NCBI GenBank assembly: GCA_028871345.1
Contig: JAGWNK010000013.1
Location: 1 to 64,000 of the forward strand
From: Alphaproteobacteria bacterium
GTDB lineage: Bacteria; Pseudomonadota; Alphaproteobacteria; Micropepsales; Micropepsaceae
Length of the DNA: 64,000 nucleotides
Reading direction: 5' to 3'
Position 1 is the stretch's first letter, and each line of letters opens with the position of its first letter. Position numbers and translations under genes: made by a program. This document shows, one piece after another, positions 46,352-55,106 of the stretch. A model generated the notes under the pieces. That model ran no database searches. It was not told where the DNA came from and worked only from the letters and a program-made list of their open reading frames with translations.

Positions 46352-47572
46352 ATGAGTTCATTTGGCGGACGGGGCGTGGCTGTCGATCTGACTGATGAGA
46401 AAGCCGACGAGTGGCGGGCCGGCGCGCTGGCGCTCCCTCTTCCCGCCTTTGCCGCCAATACGAATTGTGCCGATGTCTATGAGCGCTTCCGCGAACAAAC
46501 CTCGCAAATCGCGGCGGCGATCGTAGACGAGGAAGACCGGGTCGTCGGCATCGTCAATCGTTTGCGATTCCTGGCGCGGTATGCCCAACGCTTCGTGCCG
46601 GAGCTGTACCAGAAGCGGCCGATTCTCCATCTCGCGAATGTGAAACCGCTCGTCGTGGACGAGGCCATGACGGTGGAAGACCTGGCAGCGATGATCGCGC
46701 TGGACTGCCCCGACGCCCTTCGCGAATGTTTTGTCGTGACCCGGCAGGGGCGCTATCTCGGAATCGGGACCAGTGAGGCGCTGGTGCGCTCGAAAGTGGC
46801 GCTGCTGATGGAGCGGCAAGAGCGCCTTAACGTTGCACTGGCCGCGGCGGAAGATGCCGACCGTACCAAGAGTAACTTTCTGGCGCTGATGAGCCATGAG
46901 CTCCGCACACCTCTGAATGCCATCATCGGGTTTTCGGAGGTTCTGGCCGGCGAGCTGTACGGGCCGCACAGTGTGCCGCGATACGGCGAATACGCGCGCG
47001 ACATCCACGGCGCCGGTAAACATCTTCTGGCCCTGATCAACGACATCCTGGATCTCTCGAAGTGCGAAGCAGGGCGTCTTGAATTGCAGCGGGAGGATAT
47101 CGACGTTGCCGAGCTGTTCCAGCGCTGCGTCCGGCTGATCGGCGGTCGGGCTTCGGAGCGCCGCCTCAAGCTGGCCTCGGTCGCACCGCGGGGTCTGACC
47201 GTGCGGGCGGACGAACTGCGGCTGAAGCAGATCCTGTTGAACCTGCTGTCCAATTCCGTGAAATTCACCGAACCCGGCGGCAGCGTAGAAATGGTCGCCT
47301 CGCGTTCAAAAGAGGGCGCGGTCGACATATGTGTAACCGACACTGGCATCAGCATGGCGCCTGAACTGATTCCGGTCGCTCTCGAACCGTTCCGCCAGAT
47401 CGACTCGCCGCTGTCGCGCCAAGCGGAAGGTACCGGGCTCGGCCTCTCGCTCGCCAAGTCGCTGACGGAAGCGCATGGCGGCACCTTGAGCATCACGAGC
47501 GCACCCAATAGGGGCACGACCGTACGCTTGAGCTTTCCGCCGCCCGGCGGGCGCGAGGCCGAAGCCGCCTAG
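46352..47572 (+). CDS. Histidine kinase with tandem CBS-like sensor
   Basis: A soluble 406-residue sensor kinase. Residues 30-145 look like the degenerate CBS pair found in front of GGDEF/EAL proteins (IAAAIVDEEDRVVGIVNRLRFLARYAQRF; ECFVVTRQGRYLGIGTSEAL). A short coiled linker leads to the HisKA domain (FLALMSHELRTPLNAIIGFSEVLAGELYGP, phospho-His182; the extended form resembles PleC/DivJ/PdhS) and an HATPase with N (ILLNLLSNSVKFTEPGG), G1 (VTDTGISMA) and G2 (GTGLGLSLAKSLTEAHGG) boxes. No response regulator is adjacent. The end overlaps the convergent nitroreductase by 4 bp. Confidence 0.88.
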   Translation: MSSFGGRGVAVDLTDEKADEWRAGALALPLPAFAANTNCADVYERFREQTSQIAAAIVDEEDRVVGIVNRLRFLARYAQRFVPELYQKRPILHLANVKPLVVDEAMTVEDLAAMIALDCPDALRECFVVTRQGRYLGIGTSEALVRSKVALLMERQERLNVALAAAEDADRTKSNFLALMSHELRTPLNAIIGFSEVLAGELYGPHSVPRYGEYARDIHGAGKHLLALINDILDLSKCEAGRLELQREDIDVAELFQRCVRLIGGRASERRLKLASVAPRGLTVRADELRLKQILLNLLSNSVKFTEPGGSVEMVASRSKEGAVDICVTDTGISMAPELIPVALEPFRQIDSPLSRQAEGTGLGLSLAKSLTEAHGGTLSITSAPNRGTTVRLSFPPPGGREAEAA

Positions 47573-48153
47573 AACCGCGTCACGATCTTGGTCATGTCGG
47601 GACGCGCCCGCTCCTCCAAGGAGAGCGCAGGCTTGCCGATGTAGATGAAACCGGCGATGCGCTCGCCCGGTTTCAGCCCCAGCCTTTCCTGCACCAGCGG
47701 GTGGTAGGCGCACCATTCGGTCAGCCAGTTCGCCACGTAGCCCAAGGCATGCGCCGCTATAAGCATCGTCTGGCACGCCGCACCCGCCGAGAGCTGCTGC
47801 TCCCATTCGGGGATGGGGATCCCTTCGCGGATGCGGCTCACCACAGCGACCACGACGGGCGCGCGCAGGAAGCGGGCCGCTTCGAGCGCCTCGCGTTCCG
47901 CAGTCACGGCCTCTGTGGCCTTCAGACAGTCGACGAGCAGCAGACCGAAGCGCGCCCGAGCCTCGCCTTCGAACACGATGAAGCGCCAGGGAAAGAGCTT
48001 GCCATGGTCGGGGACGCGGGCCGCCGCCTGCAATATTGTCGTCAGCTCGTCGGGCGATGGCCCCGGAGCCGTCATGGTCTTGGCGGAGCCGGAGCGCCGG
48101 CTCAGCAACAGGTCGATCGCGTCCGGCGCGGGCCGGTTGAACTCGGGGGTCAT
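47569..48153 (-). CDS. Nitroreductase-family flavoprotein
   Basis: A 194-residue FMN-dependent reductase. The FMN-binding start is LLLSRRSGSAKTMTAPGPS; RVPDHGKLFPWRFIVFEG carries the flavin contact residues, AGAACQTMLIAAHALGY is the dimer helix and GFIYIGKP the last strand. It belongs to the YdjA-like short branch. Electron acceptor unknown; nitro compounds or quinones are typical. It faces the histidine kinase tail to tail and shares its head region with the cysE promoter. Confidence 0.88.
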   Translation of the reverse strand: MTPEFNRPAPDAIDLLLSRRSGSAKTMTAPGPSPDELTTILQAAARVPDHGKLFPWRFIVFEGEARARFGLLLVDCLKATEAVTAEREALEAARFLRAPVVVAVVSRIREGIPIPEWEQQLSAGAACQTMLIAAHALGYVANWLTEWCAYHPLVQERLGLKPGERIAGFIYIGKPALSLEERARPDMTKIVTRF

Positions 48154-48275
48154 GCGTCCATTTACCCTCTGGGCAAGGCTTGCAGCCGCCTTTCGGCAGC
48201 CTATCTAAGTCTAACTGGCGGGAGGCTTTTGGCGAACAGCCGCCTCTACAGTAGGATGCAGCACAGGAGAGGAAA

Positions 48276-49085
48276 ATGGCTGTCCACGTCGAAAAGGTTG
48301 CCAGCGTCGATCCGATCTGGAGCACCCTGCGGAAGGAAGCGGAGGAATTGGCCGGCCGCGAAGCGGCTCTGGCGAGTTTCGTCCACGCCACCATCCTGAA
48401 GCACCAACAACTCGAAGACGCGTTGTCCTATCATCTCGCCAAGAAAGTCGGCGGCGACGACCTGAGTCCGATGCTGGCGCGCGAGATTTTCGACGAGGCG
48501 ATGGCTGCGGATGGCGGCATCGGCGCGGCGGTGCGCGCCGACCTGTCGGCGGTATTCGAGCGCGACCCTGCTTGCCATTCCTATGTCGAGGCATTCCTCT
48601 TTTTCAAAGGCTTCCACGCGCTGCAATGCTACCGCATCGCCCATTGGTTATGGGTGGCGAAGCGCGAAGGCATGGCGTTGTTCTTCCAGAGCCGCATCTC
48701 CGAACTCTTCGACGTCGACATCCATCCCGCCGCCGTGCTCGGCCGCGGCATCATGATCGATCACGCGACCGGCGTGGTGATCGGAGAGACCGCCGTGGTG
48801 GAGGACGACGTGTCCATGCTGCACGGCGTGACCCTCGGCGGCACTGGCAAGGAGGAGGGCGACCGCCACCCGAAGATCCGGCGCGGCGTTCTCTTGTCGA
48901 TGGGCGCGAAAGTTCTCGGCAACATCGAAGTTGGAGAATACTCGCGTATCGGCGCGGGATCGGTTGTGCTGAAGTCGGTCCCGGCCGGATGCACGGCGGT
49001 CGGCGTTCCGGCCAAGCTCGTCAACTGCCATGGTCCGGAACGGCCGTCGCAGGAGATGGACCAGTTGATCGACGACGATGGCTGA
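48276..49085 (+). CDS. cysE: Serine O-acetyltransferase
   Basis: First step of cysteine synthesis: acetylates serine with acetyl-CoA. The 269-aa protein has the helical N-terminal domain (ELAGREAALASFVHATILKH, RDPACHSYVEAFLFFKGFHALQCYRIAH) and the left-handed beta helix with DIHPAAVLGRGIMIDHATGVVIGETAVVEDDVSMLHGVTLGG, containing the catalytic His158/Asp143-type pair. The C-terminus is short (EMDQLIDDDG) and does not end in Ile, the residue used to dock CysK, so assembly with CysK may differ. DUF3126 follows, the common alphaproteobacterial order. Confidence 0.96.
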   Translation: MAVHVEKVASVDPIWSTLRKEAEELAGREAALASFVHATILKHQQLEDALSYHLAKKVGGDDLSPMLAREIFDEAMAADGGIGAAVRADLSAVFERDPACHSYVEAFLFFKGFHALQCYRIAHWLWVAKREGMALFFQSRISELFDVDIHPAAVLGRGIMIDHATGVVIGETAVVEDDVSMLHGVTLGGTGKEEGDRHPKIRRGVLLSMGAKVLGNIEVGEYSRIGAGSVVLKSVPAGCTAVGVPAKLVNCHGPERPSQEMDQLIDDDG

Positions 49086-49204
49086 TGCCTTGTGGCGCAA
49101 AGTCGCGCCCGGGAGGCGACTCAATCGGCTAATTTGACCGGCCGCCACCTCGACCATGGTGCTTGACCGCGTCCGGCGGCCATGCGAGTTCAGGCGGGCT
49201 CGAT

Positions 49205-49450
49205 ATGGAGATGACTTTGACCCGCAGCGAAATCTGGCGCGTCGAGAAGTATCTGCGGAACCTTTTCCGCCTCGACACCATCACTCTTATCGAACGGCCG
49301 AAACAGCCCGATTCCGTGGAAGTTCAGGTCAACGGGGAATTTATCGGCGTCATTTTCAAGGACGAGGAGGACGGCGAGGTCTCCTATGCCTTCAACATGG
49401 CGATCCTTGAAATGGATCTGCCTGAAGCGCCGGCCAGCCGCGCGGGATGA
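49205..49450 (+). CDS. DUF3126-family protein (81 aa)
   Basis: A small cytoplasmic protein of the DUF3126 family, found next to cysE across alphaproteobacteria and of unknown function. The core is EIWRVEKYLRNLFRLDTITLIERPKQPDSVEVQVNGEFIGVIFKDEEDGEVSYAFNMAIL, all of the family. It ends in a short acidic tail (EMDLPEAPASRAG). The start at MEMTLTRSE is chosen; MTLTRSE, two residues on, is possible. A link to cysteine metabolism is inferred only from its position. Confidence 0.88.
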   Translation: MEMTLTRSEIWRVEKYLRNLFRLDTITLIERPKQPDSVEVQVNGEFIGVIFKDEEDGEVSYAFNMAILEMDLPEAPASRAG

Positions 49451-49453
49451 GCC

Positions 49454-50659
49454 ATGGCATGGGATGCCGGACGGTTTCCCGCCGCGCAATTCTGCCGCCG
49501 TCATCGCACCGTCTTCCTGTCAATCGCCCTGGCGCTGATCGGCGTTGTCGCGGGCGCCGCCGCCGCCCTTTCTATCCTCCAGAATGCCGCGCCGCGTGAC
49601 GCGCTTGTTGTGACTGCCGGGGTTGTGCTGGCTGCGGCTTTCGGGCTCATCCAGACGCGCCACCTGTCGCTGGCGTTCCTGATGGCCGCGGCGCCGTTGC
49701 CGGGCCTGGTCTGCGCCGCCCCGATGAGCGACGGCGGCGCCTTCGGAGCCGTGCCGCTCGTGGCGTATGCCTTCGCTTTTGGCGCGGCGGTACTGGAGGG
49801 CGGCAGCGTCCTGGGGCGCATTCTGGGCAGGCCATCCTGCTCTCCACAGAGGCCGATCGTGGTCGCCCTCGGTCTGATGGCGGCGCTCGCCGCATTGTGG
49901 TTCTGGCAGGATGTGCAGCGCGAAGCAGCAACGCAGTCGGTGTTGGACACGGTGTTGGCGACAGGGTCGTCGCTATTCGTGATGCGGATCGGGGCATCCT
50001 TCCTGGTGTTCGACGAGGCCTTCATCACCCGCGCCAACCGTGCAAGCGAGCGGCGGCAGAGGGTGCTCGAGCGAGTGTCGTCCTTCGCGGCTCCTCGCTG
50101 GGGATTGAGCTTCACCGGCATCGGATTGGTTTTCCTCGCTCTGGGTTGGTTTGGTGCTCTGCCGGACGGGATCGAAGGCGCTACGCTGCTGCGCGGTGCC
50201 GTGTCGGCGGGAATCATGCTTGCAGCGGCGGCGGTCTTCGGCGGTTGGCGGGACGGCATTGCGCTTGCCTTGGCCGGGCTGACGGTCGCCTTGATCGTCG
50301 TGTGGTGTGCGCGGGGAACGTCGCTCGCAGGCGTGGCTGCTCTGCAAATTGCGATGTTTGCCGCGCTTCTTGCGTTCCTGGGGAGCCGTTCGACACGATC
50401 CGCTGCCAAGCGGGGCTGCAATGGGGGCAACGCCCATGCCGTCGGCATGGAGGACGCCGGTGAAGGTCAATTCTTTGCAGCGGCCGGGGCGGTCGTGGCC
50501 GTTCTGCCTGCCGTGGTCCTCGCTGGGAGCGGCGCCTATCCGGCCGGCTTTGCATATGCGGGGTTGGCGGCGGTGGTCTTTGTCCCCGCGTTTTCAATGT
50601 CGCTGGAGATACTGTACCCGCCCAGGCACACGGCCGAGGAGCTTTACAGCCGGCGGTAG
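49454..50659 (+). CDS. Polytopic membrane protein of unknown function
   Basis: A 401-residue protein with about ten hydrophobic helices, many of them Ala/Gly/Val-rich (VFLSIALALIGVVAGAAAALSIL, VALGLMAALAALWFW, GIALALAGLTVALIVVWCA). Charged loops include EAFITRANRASERRQRVLERVSS. I do not recognise the family; it resembles neither MMPL nor a standard transporter fold. It starts 3 bp after DUF3126 ends, so it is probably in the same operon. The end abuts the convergent gene (TAGCTA). Confidence 0.6.
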   Translation: MAWDAGRFPAAQFCRRHRTVFLSIALALIGVVAGAAAALSILQNAAPRDALVVTAGVVLAAAFGLIQTRHLSLAFLMAAAPLPGLVCAAPMSDGGAFGAVPLVAYAFAFGAAVLEGGSVLGRILGRPSCSPQRPIVVALGLMAALAALWFWQDVQREAATQSVLDTVLATGSSLFVMRIGASFLVFDEAFITRANRASERRQRVLERVSSFAAPRWGLSFTGIGLVFLALGWFGALPDGIEGATLLRGAVSAGIMLAAAAVFGGWRDGIALALAGLTVALIVVWCARGTSLAGVAALQIAMFAALLAFLGSRSTRSAAKRGCNGGNAHAVGMEDAGEGQFFAAAGAVVAVLPAVVLAGSGAYPAGFAYAGLAAVVFVPAFSMSLEILYPPRHTAEELYSRR

Positions 50660-51388
50660 CTATTTCCGTCGCGATTCGAAGGAGGCCAAGAGCCCGTCGA
50701 CGCCGTTGGCAATATCGCTCCAATCCTCGAGATGCGATCGCTTGAAACGATAGGAGAGCGAGACGCCGGGCCTGATCAGCAAGTCGCGCAGGCAGCCCGG
50801 ACTGGTGACGTTTCCTCCCAACCGCGCGCAAAGCATGACCACGGGTCCCTTGGGCGTGTCGCCGACGAACAGATCTTCCTCGTGGTAGCCCGAATCTTCC
50901 CGGAACGCGTATTGCCGCAGACCGTAGGGCCCGGGGATGCCGCGCGTATCCGCGACGTATCCGAGATAGACACGGTGCAAGCGATCCGCCTCGGTCAGGT
51001 TCAGCTTTTCATCGCGGATCAGGATGTAGATGATCGGCGACGATGCGGCATTGCTGGCGAAGGTCTGGGCCTCCCAATTCGACCAGCCGGCCATGTCGGG
51101 CCACAGGGCGAACAACTCGATCGCCTGGCGCTCGCCGCCCTGCCGCTCGCTTTCATATTCGAGGTAATTGGCGGGGATGCGGAACTTGTGGCGGTTGACC
51201 GACAGCGTGATGAGATCGGTGCGCGACGTCGGCGCAATCTGCTCTTCGAACAGGCTGGGAGCGCTCGGCGCCAGATAGAGCAGCAGAAACATCGCCGACA
51301 GCAGGAAGGTGACGATGAACACGCCGAGCGGAATTATCCACGCGGAGCGCTTGCGGATCGTCTCGTCGTCGTCAGAAGCCCGGCCCAT
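50660..51388 (-). CDS. Single-pass membrane protein of unknown function
   Basis: A 242-residue protein with one N-terminal membrane helix (SAWIIPLGVFIVTFLLSAMFLLLYLA) and a large periplasmic domain rich in aromatic residues (ALWPDMAGWSNWEAQTF, GLRQYAFREDSGYHEEDLFVGDTP). A cysteine pair, VVMLCARLGGNVTSPGCLRDL, could form a disulfide. I do not recognise the family. It is convergent with the previous membrane gene and divergent from the small gene at 51609. The 220-bp gap between holds a short GC-rich inverted repeat (51552-51567) but nothing else clear. Confidence 0.6.
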   Translation of the reverse strand: MGRASDDDETIRKRSAWIIPLGVFIVTFLLSAMFLLLYLAPSAPSLFEEQIAPTSRTDLITLSVNRHKFRIPANYLEYESERQGGERQAIELFALWPDMAGWSNWEAQTFASNAASSPIIYILIRDEKLNLTEADRLHRVYLGYVADTRGIPGPYGLRQYAFREDSGYHEEDLFVGDTPKGPVVMLCARLGGNVTSPGCLRDLLIRPGVSLSYRFKRSHLEDWSDIANGVDGLLASFESRRK

Positions 51389-51608
51389 GCGCGGCAGCTA
51401 TTCCACCCGACTCGACATTAACGCAATGGGACGGCCAGAATCCCCTTAACGTGAGCCCCGGCGCGTCAATTCGAGACGGCGTTGTAACCTTGCATCGCAG
51501 GAGGTTGTCGGCGAAACGGCAAGCGTCCCCGACTGGCACAGAAACCGGCCTCCCGTGCGGGCACGGGCCCTGCATTTCCCGGTCTTCGAACCTTTCCCGG
51601 GTGCGGTC

Positions 51609-51902
51609 ATGCTTCATTCTGTGGCGGTCATGCTGTTTGCGATCGTGGTCGGTTTCACGGCTTCCGGGATCGTCGCCAACGCATATCGTCTGCTGGTCAA
51701 GGAGCCGCAATCGCCGAGCGGCAAGACTGCCCACATCGCCGTAATGGTCGTGGCCGGGCCCAACGTGCTGTTCGAGAACGCCGCCCGCAGCTTGCGTTCG
51801 AAGCAGTGCTCGATGATCGCGTTCTGGCTGGCCGCCGCCGTCTCCGGCTATTGGAGCTTCGTCATCGGCCTGTTCGTCCTGAATATCAGCCTCGTCCTCT
51901 AA
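51609..51902 (+). CDS. Small membrane protein, possibly DUF6949
   Basis: A 97-residue protein with two or three membrane helices (VAVMLFAIVVGFTASGIVANAY; MIAFWLAAAVSGYWSFVIGLFVLNI). The central part RLLVKEPQSPSGKTAHIAVMVVAGPNVLFENAARSLR fits small alphaproteobacterial proteins I associate with DUF6949, but I could not verify this. The ATG at 51609 is chosen over a GTG at 51555 because the extra 18 residues add nothing recognisable. Convergent with phoH, 3 bp apart. Confidence 0.55.
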   Translation: MLHSVAVMLFAIVVGFTASGIVANAYRLLVKEPQSPSGKTAHIAVMVVAGPNVLFENAARSLRSKQCSMIAFWLAAAVSGYWSFVIGLFVLNISLVL

Positions 51903-51905
51903 GCA

Positions 51906-52655
51906 TCAGAGAACGGTAAGCATTCCTGCGACCAGCGGGTGGCGGACAATGTCGGCCTCCCCAAGCCGAACCACCGCGATATCAGGAACCTTCTCCAGCC
52001 GCTCGGCGACATCGCGCAGACCCGACAACCCGGCCAGCAGGTCGGTCTGGTCCGGATCGCCCGTCAGAACCATGGTCGAACGCCAGCCCAAGCGCGTCAG
52101 CAGCATCTTGAGCTGGCCATACGTGCAGTTCTGCGCCTCGTCGATGACGACGAAGCAGTCGTTCAGGGTTCGACCGCGCATGTAGGCGACCGGCGCGACC
52201 TCGATCACGCCTTCGGCAACGAGCGCCTTCAGCCGCTTGGTGCCCAGCCGCTCGGTCAACGCGTCGTAGAGCGGCCGCAGATAGGGTGCCAGCTTGTCCT
52301 GAAGGTCACCCGGCAGGAACCCGAGGCTTTCCCCGGCCTCCACGGCCGGCCGCGACAGGACGATGCGGCCGACGCGTCCGGCTTCGAGGGCTTCGACCGC
52401 CTTGGCCACGGCGAGATAGGTTTTTCCGGTTCCGGCGGGCCCCAGCGCCAACGAAACCGCGCGCTCGTCGATGGCATTCAGCAGCCGCTGCTGACCCGGG
52501 CTCATGGCCCGGATGTTCTTTACGTATTTTCGATCGCGCGCGTCGCTTTCGCGAGGGCTCCACCCCGATCGCCCGGGAAACAGGGGGCGGACATTTTCGT
52601 CATCCGATGCTGCGATGGACTCTCTGCTCTTGTAACGCGCGGAACGCTTGGCCAT
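51906..52655 (-). CDS. PhoH-family ATPase
   Basis: A 249-residue ATPase. Walker A LGPAGTGKTYLAV at residues 71-83, then SRPAVEAGESLGFLPGD, the Walker B VVIDEAQNCTYGQLKMLLTR and the late Arg/Ser motif MVLTGDPDQTDL. PhoH proteins are linked to RNA metabolism and phosphate stress; the cellular role of this short form without a KH or PIN partner is not fixed. The start at MAKRSARYK has GGGAG upstream; the frame is open 30 codons further but reads as non-coding. No PhoB box was recognised upstream. Confidence 0.9.
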   Translation of the reverse strand: MAKRSARYKSRESIAASDDENVRPLFPGRSGWSPRESDARDRKYVKNIRAMSPGQQRLLNAIDERAVSLALGPAGTGKTYLAVAKAVEALEAGRVGRIVLSRPAVEAGESLGFLPGDLQDKLAPYLRPLYDALTERLGTKRLKALVAEGVIEVAPVAYMRGRTLNDCFVVIDEAQNCTYGQLKMLLTRLGWRSTMVLTGDPDQTDLLAGLSGLRDVAERLEKVPDIAVVRLGEADIVRHPLVAGMLTVL

Positions 52656-52886
52656 GGATACTCCCTGGTCAAAGAACAAACGCCGATGGATGTGGATGCG
52701 AGGAGGCGGGGTACGCCGCTGAAACCGGAGATCTGCAAAGTGCAACGCCGCACTATGATCGTGCCCCTGGGCCGAATCGACCGACCGATTTCAGGATACC
52801 AGAACTGTGAAGCGACGGACCGGAATTTTCATCGCCAAACGCGACATCGGCCGTCACAATGGCATGGCAGAATGCGGAGTTTCCGA

Positions 52887-53414
52887 ATGCCCATCTACGC
52901 CATCGAGGGAGCTGCACCGGAGTTTCCATCTGACGGCCAGTACTGGATTGCGCCCACCGCGACCGTCATTGGCCGTGTCCGGCTGATGAAGAATGCCAGT
53001 ATTTGGTTCGGCGCCGTGCTGCGCGGGGACAACGATCCGATCGTGATCGGGGAAAATTCGAACATCCAGGACAACAGCGTGGTGCACACCGATCCCGGTC
53101 TTCCGGCCACGGTGGGTGCCAACGTCACGGTCGGCCACAACGTCATCCTGCATTCGGCGACGGTGGGCGACAACGCCCTCATCGGCATGGGATCGACCCT
53201 GCTCAACCGATCCCGCATCGGTTCGCATTGCATCGTGGGCGCGAATTCGCTGGTGCCGGAGGGAAAGGAATTTCCGGACGGCTCCCTGATCGTCGGATCA
53301 CCGGCGCGACTCGTGCGGCCGCTGACGGAGGCGGAGATCGCGATGTTGCAGGTTTCGGCCGATGTCTACGTAGCGAATTCGCGCCGCTTCCGTGACCATC
53401 TTGCGGCGCGCTGA
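52887..53414 (+). CDS. Gamma-class carbonic anhydrase-like protein
   Basis: A 175-residue left-handed beta-helix protein of the gamma-carbonic anhydrase/YrdA family. Hexapeptide turns (IVIGENSNIQDNSVVH, ATVGANVTVGHNVILH) carry the three metal His residues at VVHTD, VGHN and ILHS. It has the Arg and Asp of RGDNDPIVIG but lacks the long acidic loop of the archaeal Cam enzyme, so true CO2 hydration is uncertain; many such proteins have other or no activity. The ATG at 52887 has GCGGAG upstream. It meets the GYF gene tail to tail (TGATCA). Confidence 0.88.
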   Translation: MPIYAIEGAAPEFPSDGQYWIAPTATVIGRVRLMKNASIWFGAVLRGDNDPIVIGENSNIQDNSVVHTDPGLPATVGANVTVGHNVILHSATVGDNALIGMGSTLLNRSRIGSHCIVGANSLVPEGKEFPDGSLIVGSPARLVRPLTEAEIAMLQVSADVYVANSRRFRDHLAAR

Positions 53415-53981
53415 TCAGCCCCCCGTGGCCGTCAGCTGTTCCAGGGATTTCTGCCAGAGGCGTCGGATGCGGGAATCCGCCTCGGGGCCGTAATTGAACC
53501 ACGCCGCCTTGTTGTGCGTGGCATCGACGATGAAAAGCACATCGAGGCGTCCGAGCTTCTGCACCAGGGCGTTTCGCATGGCGTTGATCGTCATGCTGCT
53601 CGAGACCAGCCAGGCCTGCGGCATGATCGCGAAGGCAGGCCCGCAACTGAAGATTTCCTCTTCAAGCCCGGCAATCGAGCGCGACTTCATGTCGGCTATG
53701 ATGATGTAGTGGCAGGCATCGCTCGACACTTCGCGTTCATTGCGGCCGAAGGACTGCCGGCCGCCTTCGCCATCCGCAGTGAAGAAGACCGGTCGGGCAG
53801 CGGGGCGGAAGAGCGCCGCCAGATGCGGATCGTCGGCCGCCCGATGGACGGTGCCGTCGCCGGCCCTGGCGACGAGGGAATGCGGCGCCAGCCGGCCTTG
53901 GCCGGCATAACTTCGCAGTTGCTCCAACGTGTAAGGGCCGTAGCTACGGTCGTCGACCCTGATCGTCCAGGTGTCCACCAT
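53415..53981 (-). CDS. GYF_2-domain protein
   Basis: A 188-residue protein with an N-terminal GYF_2 (DUF4339) domain: WTIRVDDRSYGPYTLEQLRSYAGQGRLAPHSLVARAGDG, a fold that binds proline-rich or other peptide segments. The remaining 110 residues form an unassigned domain, ACHYIIIADMKSRSIAGLEEEIFSCGPAF... through VDATHNKAAWFNYGPEADSRIRRLW, perhaps with a nucleotide or stress-protein-like fold. No membrane segment. It ends against the gamma-carbonic anhydrase gene. Function unknown. Confidence 0.75.
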   Translation of the reverse strand: MVDTWTIRVDDRSYGPYTLEQLRSYAGQGRLAPHSLVARAGDGTVHRAADDPHLAALFRPAARPVFFTADGEGGRQSFGRNEREVSSDACHYIIIADMKSRSIAGLEEEIFSCGPAFAIMPQAWLVSSSMTINAMRNALVQKLGRLDVLFIVDATHNKAAWFNYGPEADSRIRRLWQKSLEQLTATGG

Positions 53982-54119
53982 CGTGCCGACTAATTCCTGC
54001 TCTCTCTCGCAGAAATCGTAATGATGATAGGTTACGCAATCATTTCGGTAAGGGCTTGGTAACAGTGAACCCCGGCCCCGTTAGGGTCCGAGGTTCCTGC
54101 CAAGACGTCGGATAGTCCT

Positions 54120-54755
54120 TCAGTCGTCGAAGTGCCAGTTGCCGTCCCGTTGGCGGCATGCCGTGCCGGAACGAGTGTATGTGCGTCCACGGGCGTAGGT
54201 CGTTTCGCTCCAGGAGCGGCAAGTATACCCTTCCCGGTAGAATTCGCGCTCGGGAACGAAATAGCCGTAATCGTCGCCGTGGCGCCACTCGTAACGTCGT
54301 CCCAGGTCGCCATCGAGCCCTTCGGCGTAGACGCGCATGGCATAGGGGTGGTCTTCGCAGGGCATGTCGCGGGTGAGCGCATTGCCCAGCAGTCCGCCGA
54401 GTACGACGCCTCCGACAACGGCGCCGCCGTTGCCGTGGCTGGCTGCGCCGCCGATCAATCCACCGGCCAAGGCACCGAAGATGGTGCCCGCAATATTGTT
54501 GTTTCGGCGGCAGTTCTCTTCGTATCGACCTTCGCGGTAATAGCGGTCGTCCTCCGGCGGGGGAGCAGCATCTTCATTGTAGCGATCACGATAGCGGACG
54601 TAATTGCCGTTCCGGTCGTAATAGCCGTCGTGATCGTACTGGCTGTAATAGCCGTAAGGGTCAGAACCCTCGGGAGGGCCGCCATAGGGTTGGGCGGACG
54701 CATTCGCGCCGAAGAGCAGGGCGACGGCCGAGGCCGCCATGAACGCTTTCCTCAT
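54120..54755 (-). CDS. Exported glycine-zipper protein
   Basis: A 211-residue exported protein: signal peptide MRKAFMAASAVALLFGANASA, then a Tyr/Asp/Gly-rich region (YGGPPEGSDPYGYYSQYDHDGYYDRNGNYVRY), then a glycine-zipper membrane hairpin (IAGTIFGALAGGLIGGAASHGNGGAVVGGVVLGGLLGNAL) of the 17 kDa surface-antigen type, and a C-terminal Tyr/Arg-rich domain with two cysteine pairs. Such proteins lie in the outer membrane or periplasm; the role is unknown. Start supported by GAGGAG upstream. Confidence 0.8.
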   Translation of the reverse strand: MRKAFMAASAVALLFGANASAQPYGGPPEGSDPYGYYSQYDHDGYYDRNGNYVRYRDRYNEDAAPPPEDDRYYREGRYEENCRRNNNIAGTIFGALAGGLIGGAASHGNGGAVVGGVVLGGLLGNALTRDMPCEDHPYAMRVYAEGLDGDLGRRYEWRHGDDYGYFVPEREFYREGYTCRSWSETTYARGRTYTRSGTACRQRDGNWHFDD

Positions 54756-54871
54756 ACCAAGGCACTCCTCTGTCATTAGAGAGGCAAATCATGGAACCCA
54801 GCTTGTGTAGCAGAGGATGAATGCGTCCTGAATGGAATTGGGCAACATTCTGACATGACGCATCGTTAACG

Positions 54872-55030
54872 TCAGAACCGGCCGGCCAGCACCAGAATGA
54901 TGACGACGACCAGTACCACGCCCAGGAGACCGGACGGGTAGTAGCCCCATCCGGTGGAATAGGGCCAACTGGGGACTGCCCCGATCAGCAGGAGGATCAG
55001 GATGATGATAAGGATCGTGCCGATGGACAT
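54872..55030 (-). CDS. DUF3309 membrane peptide (52 aa)
   Basis: A 52-residue protein, MSIGTILIIILILLLIGAVP then SWPYSTGWGYYPSGLLGVVL and a last hydrophobic helix, ending AGRF. The central WPYSTGWGYYPSG is the mark of the DUF3309 family, small two-helix membrane peptides common in alphaproteobacteria and of unknown function. Start ATG at 55030 with TAGGAGATGTCC-like purines upstream (AGGAG directly before). It is too short for normal length cutoffs. Confidence 0.85.
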   Translation of the reverse strand: MSIGTILIIILILLLIGAVPSWPYSTGWGYYPSGLLGVVLVVVIILVLAGRF

Positions 55031-55106
55031 CTCCTATCCCCTGTGTTTTTGACGGATAGGACAACGTCCCCGCGGGCACGCAAGTTCTGTGGCAATCTTG
55101 GGTCCG

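Noticed and set aside
51411..51460. CtrA sites (two TTAAC words) between the unknown membrane genes
   Set aside because: The words are about 30 bp apart and in no TTAA-N7-TTAA arrangement; single TTAAC words are expected by chance.
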